Source: Candidatus Flexifilum affinis (GTDB lineage: Bacteria > Chloroflexota > Anaerolineae > Aggregatilineales > Phototrophicaceae). From it: DNA of 22,407 bases. The position numbers were made by a program, and so were the translations under genes. The DNA is taken from positions 1-22,407 of the forward strand of contig JADJPJ010000045.1 in the NCBI GenBank assembly GCA_016713325.1, read 5' to 3'. Shown here piece after piece: positions 1-8,625 of this stretch (the stretch's first letter is position 1; each line of letters begins with the position of its first letter). The notes under the pieces were generated by a model that ran no database searches, had not been told where the DNA came from, and was given only the letters and a program-made list of their open reading frames with translations.

Positions 1-1905
<1,905 letters not shown>

Positions 1906-2089
1906 CCCGCAACATAAAAACTACGTTGGCGCAGCCATCGAGAATCCGCACCGGGATGGCGACGCGAACCGGGCGGTTTTTATACGAATTTTCGACAACT
2001 CCGTCGTCGTGTTCGCGGTCCCTCAATCTGTGTTAGGGACGCGCTACTGCGCGTCCGCCAGCATAACGTGCACCTGGTTCGATGATCCT
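1906..2089. other. Spacer between truncated clpC and the dockerin relic
   Basis: No convincing gene. This stretch should carry the clpC start, ribosome-binding site and promoter, but the frame in register with clpC closes at 1921-1923 without ATG, GTG or TTG. A strong hairpin at 2037-2056 is the only clear structure. No inverted termini, target-site duplication or transposase remnant is visible at the junction. Confidence 0.5.
2037..2056 (-). terminator. Perfect 8-bp hairpin downstream of the dockerin relic
   Basis: GGACGCGC-TACT-GCGCGTCC forms a perfect 8-bp stem with a 4-nt loop. It lies about 34 bp past the TAA at 2090-2092 that ends the minus-strand relic, where a terminator would be expected. 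No T-tract follows on either strand, so the terminator role is inferred. Confidence 0.4.
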
Positions 2090-3840
2090 TTACGGCGCTC
2101 CGACCTGCCCGGAAATTCGTCGCCAGCAGCGAAAAAGTCCTCGCAATGTTGACGATATTGTCGTCGTTAAGTCGGCCCGCGCGTCGAACTCCGGGTGCCA
2201 GAATTCGCGTCCAAAAGCCGCCGCCAGGAGCGCGAAGTCGCTGATGTTGACGACGTTGTCGTTATTGGCATCACCCTCCGCAGCGTGCCGGATCGACGAT
2301 ATCCCCGGCATGCAACGTCACCGTGACGGCGTTGGCCAGCGCGATGTATCTGTTTGGCGCGAATACGGTATTCGCCTGGGGGCAGGGCATACAGGCTAAA
2401 CACCCCATGCAGCGACGTGTACAGCGTATAATGCGTCGGCAATTCGCCGCCGTCTTCGCGCGTGAACGTGACGGTCAGCGGTAGCTTTCAAAGTAGGTTG
2501 GTGCCCCTCCAGTCCAGCGGTTCCAGTGACTGAAGACGCCGGATGTCAGCGTGAAGTCGATGTTTTGGGTTTGCTCGCGGCCAGGCCTCTACGAGGTGAT
2601 CCCACTGCGTCGTAGGTAGGCCCGGTCATTCCCCATCCGCCGGTAGGCGGGGGACGGTAGCTACCCGTGAGGAGGAGTCGGTACGCCGCTGAATCGGTCG
2701 CAGCTGAGAACCTGCCCCGGACATGACTTCAACGGCCTCGATACTGGTCGATCGATTGGCGTCGTGCCTCCTCTGCGAAGACGGTCCCGCTGATTCGGGC
2801 GGCGCCAAGAAAGAAGTTGATATTCGGCATGTCGCTGTTTGCCGTCACATTGAGAGCATCTGCCGTGATCGAGGAAGTCCGGTCATTGTAGTACTCAGTG
2901 CGAAACCCGGCGCGGGCACTGACGATGAACGGCCCTTGTAGCGCTTATCGACTCATAATAGCCGTCGCTATTTGGTAGGCTACCGATACCAGCGACTGTT
3001 CAGGCTGTATCCGTAAACCGCAGCAGAGGCGATGGGGTGATCCCATCGGCCTGTTTCACCCTACCTGACATCACCGACAAAATTGTCGAGCGTGAAGTCG
3101 ATCCCCATGACATATTGTTCGGAGTCAACACGAAGCAGATTGGCCTCGGTATCCCGGATCTGCTGCTCGTAATATTCGTTGTACTTTCCCTCGAACGACG
3201 CGCTCACGATGTAATTTCCCGGAACGACTTGCACGCCGCACGTTCGTCTGTGCCTGTTCTGAGAAAACAGTAGGATGCCGAGCCATCTCGGTGCACGGCG
3301 ACTTGCATTGGCGATCGGTGTGATCCCGTCCGTGTTGGCACGCCCGACCGCTGATTGCGCCGTATTTATCCAGGGTGAGTTGTATGTTTGGAGTCGCCCG
3401 CCCCGGGGACGACCATCACAGGCCGAGCAAACGCCGGGTCGAGCCTATCCGCGTAGTATTCGGTGACGTATCCGCTGAAGCCTGTACTACATCTTCCAGC
3501 GGAGAGACTTGCAGGTAACTACCGTCCGCGTATACGCCTGAGCAACTGCCACGTACGGGCTGCCCGGCATAATCGAAAAGGCAACGAGTGCCCTGCGATG
3601 GGTGTCATCCCATCGGTTTCGGTGACAATGCCGCTGATACCGCCGGATTCATCTGCGCTCGGTGCGGAGATCGATGTCGAAATAGGGAAGACGATTGCCA
3701 GCAGAACAGAACCGTGGCAAGTGAAAAGAGAATACGCCTGTTCAATTTCTCGCCAACCTCTCGTGACCAAGTTTGCGGGATCATCAGGATGATGCCAAAT
3801 ACACTGGCGAATTTCCGGCTAGCCAGCGTATAAAACCATG
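2090..3840 (-). pseudogene. Decayed secreted repeat protein with dockerin-like C-terminus
   Basis: Relic of an exported multidomain protein, readable only by switching frames many times. In order on the minus strand: a signal-peptide-like stretch (RRILFSLATV, then LLAIVFPISTSISA in the next frame, about 3670-3745). Then come carboxypeptidase-regulatory-like units opening ISGIVTETDGMTPIAG (about 3605), ISGRVANTDGITPIANA (about 3320), SGRVKQADGITP (about 3035) and ISGTVF (about 2790). Each runs on to strands such as GNYIVSASFEGKYNEYYEQQ and YRVSARAGF-like segments. A section with PPGEYRIRAKQ precedes a dockerin-like pair: GDANNDNVVNISDFALLAAAFG, then in shifted frames NDDNIVNI and DFSLLATNF. 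The stop is TAA at 2090-2092. Base composition is visibly less G+C-rich than the neighbours. Surface adhesion or polysaccharide binding is only a family-level guess. Confidence 0.75.
3034..3610 (-). repeat. About 284-bp spaced repeats encoding regulatory-like domains
   Basis: A 10-mer of the form GG(T/G)GTxATCC, antisense to the codons for DG(I/M)TPI, starts at 3601, 3317 and 3034, giving periods of 284 and 283 bp. A weaker relative lies near 2757. This matches domain repeats of about 95 residues in the relic protein. Confidence 0.6.
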
Positions 3841-3845
3841 AGTAA

Positions 3846-3866
3846 CTCTTTCTATTTTATAAAGAG
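3846..3866 (-). promoter_or_regulatory. AT-rich palindrome with possible -10 upstream of the relic
   Basis: CTCTTT-ctattttat-AAAGAG is a perfect 6-bp inverted repeat just upstream of the relic's 5' end. On the minus strand it contains TATAAAAT, which could be a -10 element, but no convincing -35 sits at standard spacing. It may be a promoter or operator remnant. Confidence 0.25.
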
Positions 3867-4000
3867 AGCGTTGAGTGGAAGGCCATTCAAATGACCTGTT
3901 CTGGTGTGATAACTGTCACGACATGGAGAGGGTGTGCCCATGCGCGCAGGCACAGACAGGCCCTCCCTCGGCGCTGCTCATGCTGATCTGTCTTCTTGTG

Positions 4001-4425
4001 TCATTGTTCCGCAGGATCAGCAACCTCAGCCGGTTCCAGAATCAGCTCCGTGGTGGTGCTGGCGGGCGCGACGCCGGCTTCCCACCTGGCTGAGGCGGGC
4101 AGCGCGCAGCGAGAACCCCAGTCGCTCGATCAGCCCGGCCAGGGCATCGGCGATCTGGGCATAGGATGTCTCGCTCAGGCCCCACTCGCGGCTGAACTCG
4201 ACCTCGGTGTCGCGCAGCTCGTTTACGAACCAGCCGCTCAGCCGCAGATCGCGCATGCCGCTCTTGTTGACCGACCGGCCCAGCCCCGCCTCGGCCACCG
4301 TCACCGGCCGCTCACCCGGGCACGATCGGCGCGACCTCCAGCCGGAGCAGCCGCAGGTCCAGCCGATCCTCCTCTTCCGCCCCGGAACAGATCACCCCCC
4401 AGTACCTTCTTGACGACCGAGATCC
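4001..4425 (-). pseudogene. Uncharacterised soluble protein, frameshifted
   Basis: Not recognised. The clearest segment (about 4304-4080) reads VTVAEAGLGRSVNKSGMRDL, then a stretch including GWFVNELRDTEVEFSREWGL and AQIADALAGLIERLGFSLRA: acidic and helical in character, with G/C-biased third codon positions. Upstream, a different frame reads AEEEDRLDLRLLRLEVAPIVPG and ends at a TGA near 4312, right where the clear segment takes over. That suggests one frameshift. Downstream, a third frame continues with an Ala/Glu-rich tail to a TGA at 4001-4003. No signal peptide or membrane segment is seen. It directly follows the two-helix membrane gene that ends at 4426 and was probably co-transcribed with it. 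The intact start cannot be placed with confidence. Confidence 0.45.
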
Positions 4426-4734
4426 TCAGTCTTCGCCGGGGTCACTTTCGCTGCGGGCGACCCGCTCCAGGACAGAGGCAATCTCCAGGATGGCGATGCG
4501 GCGGAGCGGCGGAGGCCCCGACGACCAGCGGCGCAAGGTCAGCGCCAGCCAGACGGCGAGGACGATTGGCACGGCCGCAAACGGTTCGAGGGCGAAGGAC
4601 AGATCTGCCAGCAGGACGAGGGTCATGATCACCGCCAGCAGAATACCGTTGAGCACCAGCAGGCGCAGCGCACTCGACGACTCGGGGCTGTCCGGCTCGC
4701 CTTCCTGGGCCAGATCGCGCTTCAGGGCGCGCAT
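4426..4734 (-). CDS. Small two-helix membrane protein
   Basis: Uncharacterised integral membrane protein of about 102 residues. The start is taken at the ATG of MRALKRDLAQEGEPDSPESS; 10 further in-frame residues lie upstream to another possible start at 4764. An acidic, Ser/Glu-rich head of about 25 residues precedes two hydrophobic helices (RLLVLNGILLAVIMTLVLLA and PFAAVPIVLAVWLALTL). The loop between them is short, and the helices are followed by a basic turn (RRW) and an acidic tail ending ESDPGED. The basic flank after the second helix suggests both termini are cytoplasmic. It lies 195 bp downstream of the Trp-rich repeat gene on the same strand, with a hairpin between them, and may belong to the same transcription unit. 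The frame is intact, which makes it more likely to be expressed than its neighbours. Confidence 0.6.
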   Translation of the reverse strand: MRALKRDLAQEGEPDSPESSSALRLLVLNGILLAVIMTLVLLADLSFALEPFAAVPIVLAVWLALTLRRWSSGPPPLRRIAILEIASVLERVARSESDPGED

Positions 4735-4816
4735 GTTTGCAGTAGGACTCGACGTCCACCCCACGGGGAACGACGCCGCGCCATCCAGCGCAGCGCGACG
4801 TTGACCGTGAGGAGGA

Positions 4817-4834
4817 GAGCGCCCTGAGGCGCTC
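4817..4834 (-). terminator. GC hairpin after the Trp-rich repeat gene
   Basis: GAGCGCC-ctga-GGCGCTC is a perfect 7-bp stem with a 4-nt loop, between the inferred end of the Trp-rich gene (4930) and the small membrane gene (4734). There is no T-tract. It could be a terminator or an mRNA-processing hairpin. Confidence 0.35.
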
Positions 4835-4929
4835 CCCGATCAGGCTGAGGATCATCGTCTGACCATGACAGTCTCCTTGCGCCTGCCCACCAGGCGTTGT
4901 TTGATACGCGTTGTTTGACCTGACCGGCC

Positions 4930-5762
4930 TTATCGTTTCGACGAAAGCATGCCCCGAACGACCTGCGCGGTATGGCGGATATCCCCGGCAACCGACGCCC
5001 GTAGTTCTCGAATGGGTCGGACCAGATTTGGCCCAGGACGCGAAGCTGCGTCTTGACCCGCCCCGCCAAAGGCGCGGATCTGCGCCATGATTTTGCTGGC
5101 GGTAGCCCCGGAGTGTCGTGGCGATTCTCGTCCACACGGCGCGGATGTCGGCTCGAACCTGAGCCCACAGCGCCTTGATCTGCGCCCAGATAGCGCGCAT
5201 GACTGCCGCCAGCCAGGCGCGCACGGCGATCACCACCTGCCGGACCATTCGCCATGCAGAGCGGATCGCCGCCATCACGGAGCGCCAGATCTCCAGCGCG
5301 AAACCGCGCCAGACTCCCCAGCAGCGCCGCGACCATGTGCCGAACCGCCATGAAGATGCGAACGAGTCCCTGTTGTACCCATCTGATGCCGGCCGTGAGG
5401 GTATGCCAGGCCCAGGCGGACGCGCGCCAGATCGGCGTGACGACGGCGGAGATGAGACGCACGATGCCGTTCCACACCCAGCGGACCCCGGCGGTGATGG
5501 TGTGCCAGGCCCAGGTGGACGCGCGCCGGATCGGCGTGACGACGGCGGAGATGAGACGCACGATGCCTTGCCACACCCATCGGACCCCGGCGGTGATGGT
5601 GTGCCACGCCCAGGCGGACGCGCGCCAGACAGGTGTGAGGAAGAACGAGACGACGCGGACGATGCCGTGCCACACCCAGCGGACTGCCGCAGTCATTCCG
5701 TTTCGCACCGAGACGAGCGCCCGGCCGATTGACCTCAGCAGCGCGGCGGCGCCCTGAACCAC
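4930..5762 (-). pseudogene. Trp-rich 11-residue-repeat protein, C-terminal part (frameshifted)
   Basis: C-terminal part of the repeat protein that starts at 7032. It contains near-identical 33-residue units (TPxxRASxWAWHT, then ITAGVRWVWxGIVRLISAVV), each equal to three 11-residue amphipathic turns. It then moves into another frame near 5290 as ALEIWRSVMAAIRSAWRMV, followed by RAIWAQIKALWAQVRADIRA, the same 11-residue rhythm with W, I, L, V on one face and R, K, Q on the other. Near 5095 it changes frame again, giving KIMAQIRAF, then segments near RELRASVAGDIRHTAQVVRG and a TAA at 4930-4932. The preserved chemistry across frames shows one ancestral coding region. No enzyme motif is present. 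Family membership is unknown; a membrane-surface or lipid-binding role is inferred from amphipathicity. Confidence 0.6.
5404..5700 (-). repeat. Three tandem 99-bp units within the Trp-rich gene
   Basis: Copies at 5404-5502, 5503-5601 and 5602-5700, each opening TGCCA(G/C)GCCCAGG(C/T)GGACG on the plus strand. The first two are nearly identical, sharing ATCGGCGTGACGACGGCGGA and the bases that follow. The third is diverged in its last third. 99 bp equals 33 codons, so copy-number change keeps frame. Confidence 0.85.
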
Positions 5763-6057
5763 GAGGCTCAGAGTTGGCGGAGGCCGGTGATCAGCGCGTG
5801 CCAGGGCTCACCAGGCGCGCCAGCCGAGCGTCATCCAGCTTCGCAAGGCGCGGACCGCCTGCGCGAGACCGCGCCACAAGGTGCGCAAAGCGACCACCAC
5901 CCCGTGCCAGACGGTGACCACGCCGCGCCACCCCGTTCGAATGACGGTGGCGATCCAGGTGCGAATGGCCGCCCCGAGGCGCGCCACCGCCTGCCAGATC
6001 CGGCGGACACCGGCGACCAGCGGGGTCCAGACCATCAGGAAGAGTGGTGAAGCGCGG
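5763..6057 (-). pseudogene. Trp-rich 11-residue-repeat protein, middle part (frameshifted)
   Basis: Middle part of the same coding region, reading LFLMVWTPLVAGVRRIWQAV, then ARLGAAIRTWIATVIRTGW and RGVVTVWHGVVVALRTLWRG, and on to ALRSWMTLGWRAW. Stacked as 11-mers, each repeat places a hydrophobic or Trp pair at equivalent positions. The frame closes with TGA at 5808-5810, but another frame supplies WHALITGLRQL across the next 35 bases before the first frame resumes as SLVVQGAAALLRSIGRALVS. That suggests a compensating pair of indels. Near 6020-6057 the segment WGWVAGGLTALHHSS in the third frame bridges to the upstream part. No catalytic motif or known domain was recognised. Confidence 0.55.
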
Positions 6058-6684
6058 TCAACCCGCCGGCCACCCAACCCCAGACCGTCGGGCAATGGTT
6101 TGCACGACGTGCCCCATCCACCGAAACAGTCGCACCACCGGCGAGAACAGCCAGTGGAGGAAGCGCCCAATGCCGTCGAACACCCATTGGATGGCGGCAG
6201 CAATCAGCTCGAACACCCACGTGATGGCCTCGCCAATACGCTCCAGTGCCGATCCGATTGCGCGGCCGATAGCGTGCCAGATACGGGTGACGGCATGGCG
6301 CAACCCGGCCGTCATCTGCCACAAGAAATGAAGGATGCGGACCAGATGCCGCGGAAGCGAGGCCAGCCAGCCCCACGCCATCTTCAGCACAGCGACGATC
6401 CAGGTGCCGAGCTGAGCCAGCAGAGGGGCGAGCGCCGCCGCGGCCGCGACGAACAGCCGCCGTGCGTTGTGCATGCCCCAGCGTTCCGCGTTGACGATGG
6501 CGCGCCCCAGAGCCGCCGCCGAGGCCACGACCAACTGCACCAGCGCCCACAGTCCCAGAGCGGGCGCGGTGACGGGGAAGGCGGCCACGGTCATTTCCCG
6601 GTTGTGCCAGGGGGTTGGCGCATTCTGCGGCCCGCCCAGCGCATAGGCGGCCACGCGAAGCGCCAGGCCTTCGATCAGGTACGC
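6058..6684 (-). pseudogene. Trp-rich repeat protein, N-proximal repeats after amber codon
   Basis: Open for about 200 residues in exactly the same frame as the segment starting at 7032, separated from it only by a TAG at 6685-6687. It begins AYLIEGLALRVAAYALGG, which would complete the transmembrane helix cut by that stop. Hydrophobic, Trp-containing helices follow (FPVTAPALGLWALVQLVVAS, then LLAQLGTWIVAVLKMAWGWL). The rest is repeated amphipathic turns (GRAIGSALERIGEAITWVFE, then LIAAAIQWVFDGIGRFLHWL). A separate start within this part is possible (an ATG at about 6594, MTVAAFPVTAPALG), but no strong ribosome-binding site precedes it. The end at 6058 is a frameshift artefact, since the repeat pattern continues in other frames downstream. 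Confidence 0.55.
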
Positions 6685-7032
6685 CTAGAGCAGCGCCGAT
6701 CCCACCAGGGCGTAGATCACCAGCGGGATCATCTTCTTCTCAACCGGCCTGGCCGGCGCGGCTGCGTCGAACGTGTTTTCGTTGAAGGTTGCGACGGGTG
6801 GAGGAAATTCGCCCAGCGGCTCGACCGCTTCAGGCGGTTCTGGCGAGACTGGCGCGTCAGAGATGTTCGCGTCTGCCTCTGGCTGCCCCGCAGAAGGTTC
6901 TGTCTCGTCGGGCGGGCTATCCGGCATGGGTCGGTCGATGGGTCCCCATTCCGCTGGAGATTCCGGCTGATCGGGGAGGTTCTCCGGAATCCCCTCAATG
7001 ACCTGGTGGGTCTCTCTCTCCTGCTTCAGCAT
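6685..7032 (-). CDS. Acidic Pro-rich N-terminus of the Trp-rich repeat protein
   Basis: 115 residues with a good start: GAGGAGGG lies just upstream of ATG at 7032. Residues 1-98 are acidic, rich in Pro, Glu and Asp, and probably disordered (for example PESPAEWGPIDRPMPDSPPD). They lead into EKKMIPLVIYALVGSALL, the first half of a membrane helix, where a TAG stops translation. Translation past the TAG in the same frame completes the helix and enters the Trp-rich repeats, so this is best seen as the head of one large gene of about 700 codons (7032 to 4930), not a free-standing small protein. The KK before the helix suggests the acidic head is cytoplasmic. The function is unknown. Confidence 0.6.
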   Translation of the reverse strand: MLKQERETHQVIEGIPENLPDQPESPAEWGPIDRPMPDSPPDETEPSAGQPEADANISDAPVSPEPPEAVEPLGEFPPPVATFNENTFDAAAPARPVEKKMIPLVIYALVGSALL

Positions 7033-7269
7033 GTCCGTACCCTCCTCGGCGCATAGCCAATCTGGCGTACTGCCTGTTCAGAAGGTGCCGTTCGAACGTC
7101 GCCTTATTACTGAATCCTAATATATAGAAGGTCGAAGTCTGTAGTGTCGAATGTCATCACCCGGGCCCGGCTTGTCGGGCAGCTTGTCCCGGTTCGGCGG
7201 GACTTGTGCAACGATTTGTCCCGAGACGCGTAGAAAATAGCGCTGCAAGATGTGAAAAGGGGGCATGTA
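7033..7269. promoter_or_regulatory. Divergent promoter region
   Basis: Spacer between the divergent genes starting at 7032 (-) and 7270 (+). It holds an AT-rich core (TATATA around 7120-7130) in an otherwise GC-rich area. It also has an inverted repeat GTCCCG-gttcgg-CGGGAC at 7186-7203, with related TTGTC-CGG words at 7172 and 7213. I could not settle on a -35/-10 pair for either direction. The GTCCCG repeat may be an operator for the hydrolase gene. Confidence 0.35.
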
Positions 7270-8501
7270 ATGAGATTGCACAGGATTGTGCGTCAGGTTG
7301 GGGTGTTGGGGACAGCGCTGGCGCTGCTGGTCGGGGGCGGGGTCTTCGCCCAGGAGAATTCATTCGGGGTCACGTTTCCGCCGCTCACGGGTGATTTTCC
7401 GGTCGGCATGACCATACGCAATTACACCGACGAGTCGCGGCTGGAGATCTACACCGAGGATGCATCCGATTCGCGTACGATCCCGGTCACCTTCTACTAC
7501 CCCGCCGCGCCGGCGGCCGACGAAGCGAGCGGCGTCTATGCCACGCCCGCCGAAGTTGAAGCTTTCACATCGGCGTTGGGCCTGCCGCCGTTCGTCAGCG
7601 ACGCCTTTCACCCGAACTTCATCCGTGATGCCGCGGGGCAGCCGCCGAGGGCGGCTATCCCATCCTGTTGTTCATGCCCGGCCTGGGCACGCCGCCGCGC
7701 TTCTACGTCTCACTGCTGGAGCAGGTCGCGAGCACGGCTATGTCGTCGCCGTTGTCGATCCGGTCTACAGCACGGCGCTGTCGCTGTTTCCCGATGGCTC
7801 CTATGCGTCGAAGCCGTGCCGCAGGGACTGGACGTCAGCACTCCCGAACTGCGCGACGCGCTCGGCGCCTCCTGGGTGAACGACGCGCGCTTCATCCTTG
7901 ACACCCTGACCGCCGTCAACGCCGACGATCCGCTGCTGGCCGGGTTGTTCGATCTGACGCGCTTCGGCATGTTCGGGCACTCGTTCGGCGGCGCCGCGGC
8001 GTTTCAAATGGCGCACGACGACGATCGGGTGCTGGCGGCGATCAACATGGACGGCTCCCCATTCGGCACAGTGATCGCCGAAGGCGTCGGCAAACCGATC
8101 CTCTATATGCTCTCCGAAGAGGCGATCGCGGCCAGCACGACCATCACCGACGAGGCGCTGGAAGCGGCCGGAATCACCGAGAAGCGTTTGACGCCATGCT
8201 GGCCGAGCAGCTCGCGGACCGCGCCAGCCTGCTGGAGTCTTCGCCGAGCGCCTACCAGTTCGTGCTGGCCGGGTCGAAGCATAATACGTATTCCACCGAT
8301 TCAGGCCTGGCACGCCGTCTGCTGCCGCTGCTGGTGCCCGAGGAGATGGTCGGCACGATCGAACCGGACCGCGCCGTGAAGGTGATCAGCGACTATGTGG
8401 TCGCCTTCTTCGACCAGCACGTCAAAGGAGAAGCCGTCCGCCTGTTCAATGGCCCCAGCGCCGATTACCCGGAGGTCACGCTGGAGGTCTTTGGCTCATA
8501 A
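7270..8501 (+). pseudogene. Secreted alpha/beta hydrolase (PAF-acetylhydrolase-like), four frameshifts
   Basis: Exported esterase or lipase-like protein. The start at 7270 is preferred because AAGGGGG precedes that ATG at good spacing. A signal peptide follows (RLHRIVRQVGVLGTALALLV, cleaved near VFAQ). The order of motifs fits the platelet-activating-factor acetylhydrolase branch: YPILLFMPGLGTPPRFYVSL for the oxyanion region, VVAVVDPVYS, the nucleophile elbow FGMFGHSFGGAAAF, INMDGSPFG, and GSKHNTYS near the C-terminus as the likely catalytic His region. The chain passes through four frames, with shifts near 7650, 7735, 7815 and 8185. All go the same way and each is explained by loss of one base; adding four bases gives exactly 412 codons. 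The gene is either inactive or misassembled. The specific substrate is unknown. Confidence 0.75.
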
Positions 8502-8588
8502 CCTGAGTTTTCCGCCTCCCCGGCGCGCGCTGGGGAGGCGGGACATCTGGCGATAATTACTTTTACAAACTTCGTCGCGCAGATTGCA

Positions 8589-8594
8589 TATAAT
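8589..8594 (+). promoter_or_regulatory. Perfect -10 box for the CAP-domain gene
   Basis: TATAAT lies 32 bp upstream of the chosen ATG at 8626. The -35 is weak; TTTACA at 8562 is 21 bp away, longer than normal. If the box is used, the upstream ATG at 8584 would not be transcribed, which supports the start at 8626. Confidence 0.4.
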
Positions 8595-8625
8595 GAGAAC
8601 GACACCACGCGGATGGAACAAAATC

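Noticed and set aside
2723..2941. Small plus-strand frames in 2.1-3.9 kb
   Set aside because: They are antisense to recognisable minus-strand domain fragments and have no ribosome-binding sites or codon bias of their own.
1906..4000. Insertion sequence or integrated element
   Set aside because: Lower G+C and the truncated clpC suggest it, but no transposase or integrase fragment, terminal inverted repeats or target duplication could be found.
5404..5700. CRISPR array
   Set aside because: The 99-bp units are contiguous coding repeats without variable spacers, and no cas genes are nearby.
8584..8625. Upstream start of the CAP-domain gene at 8584
   Set aside because: The perfect TATAAT at 8589-8594 lies inside this stretch, and the added residues precede a good signal peptide start at 8626.
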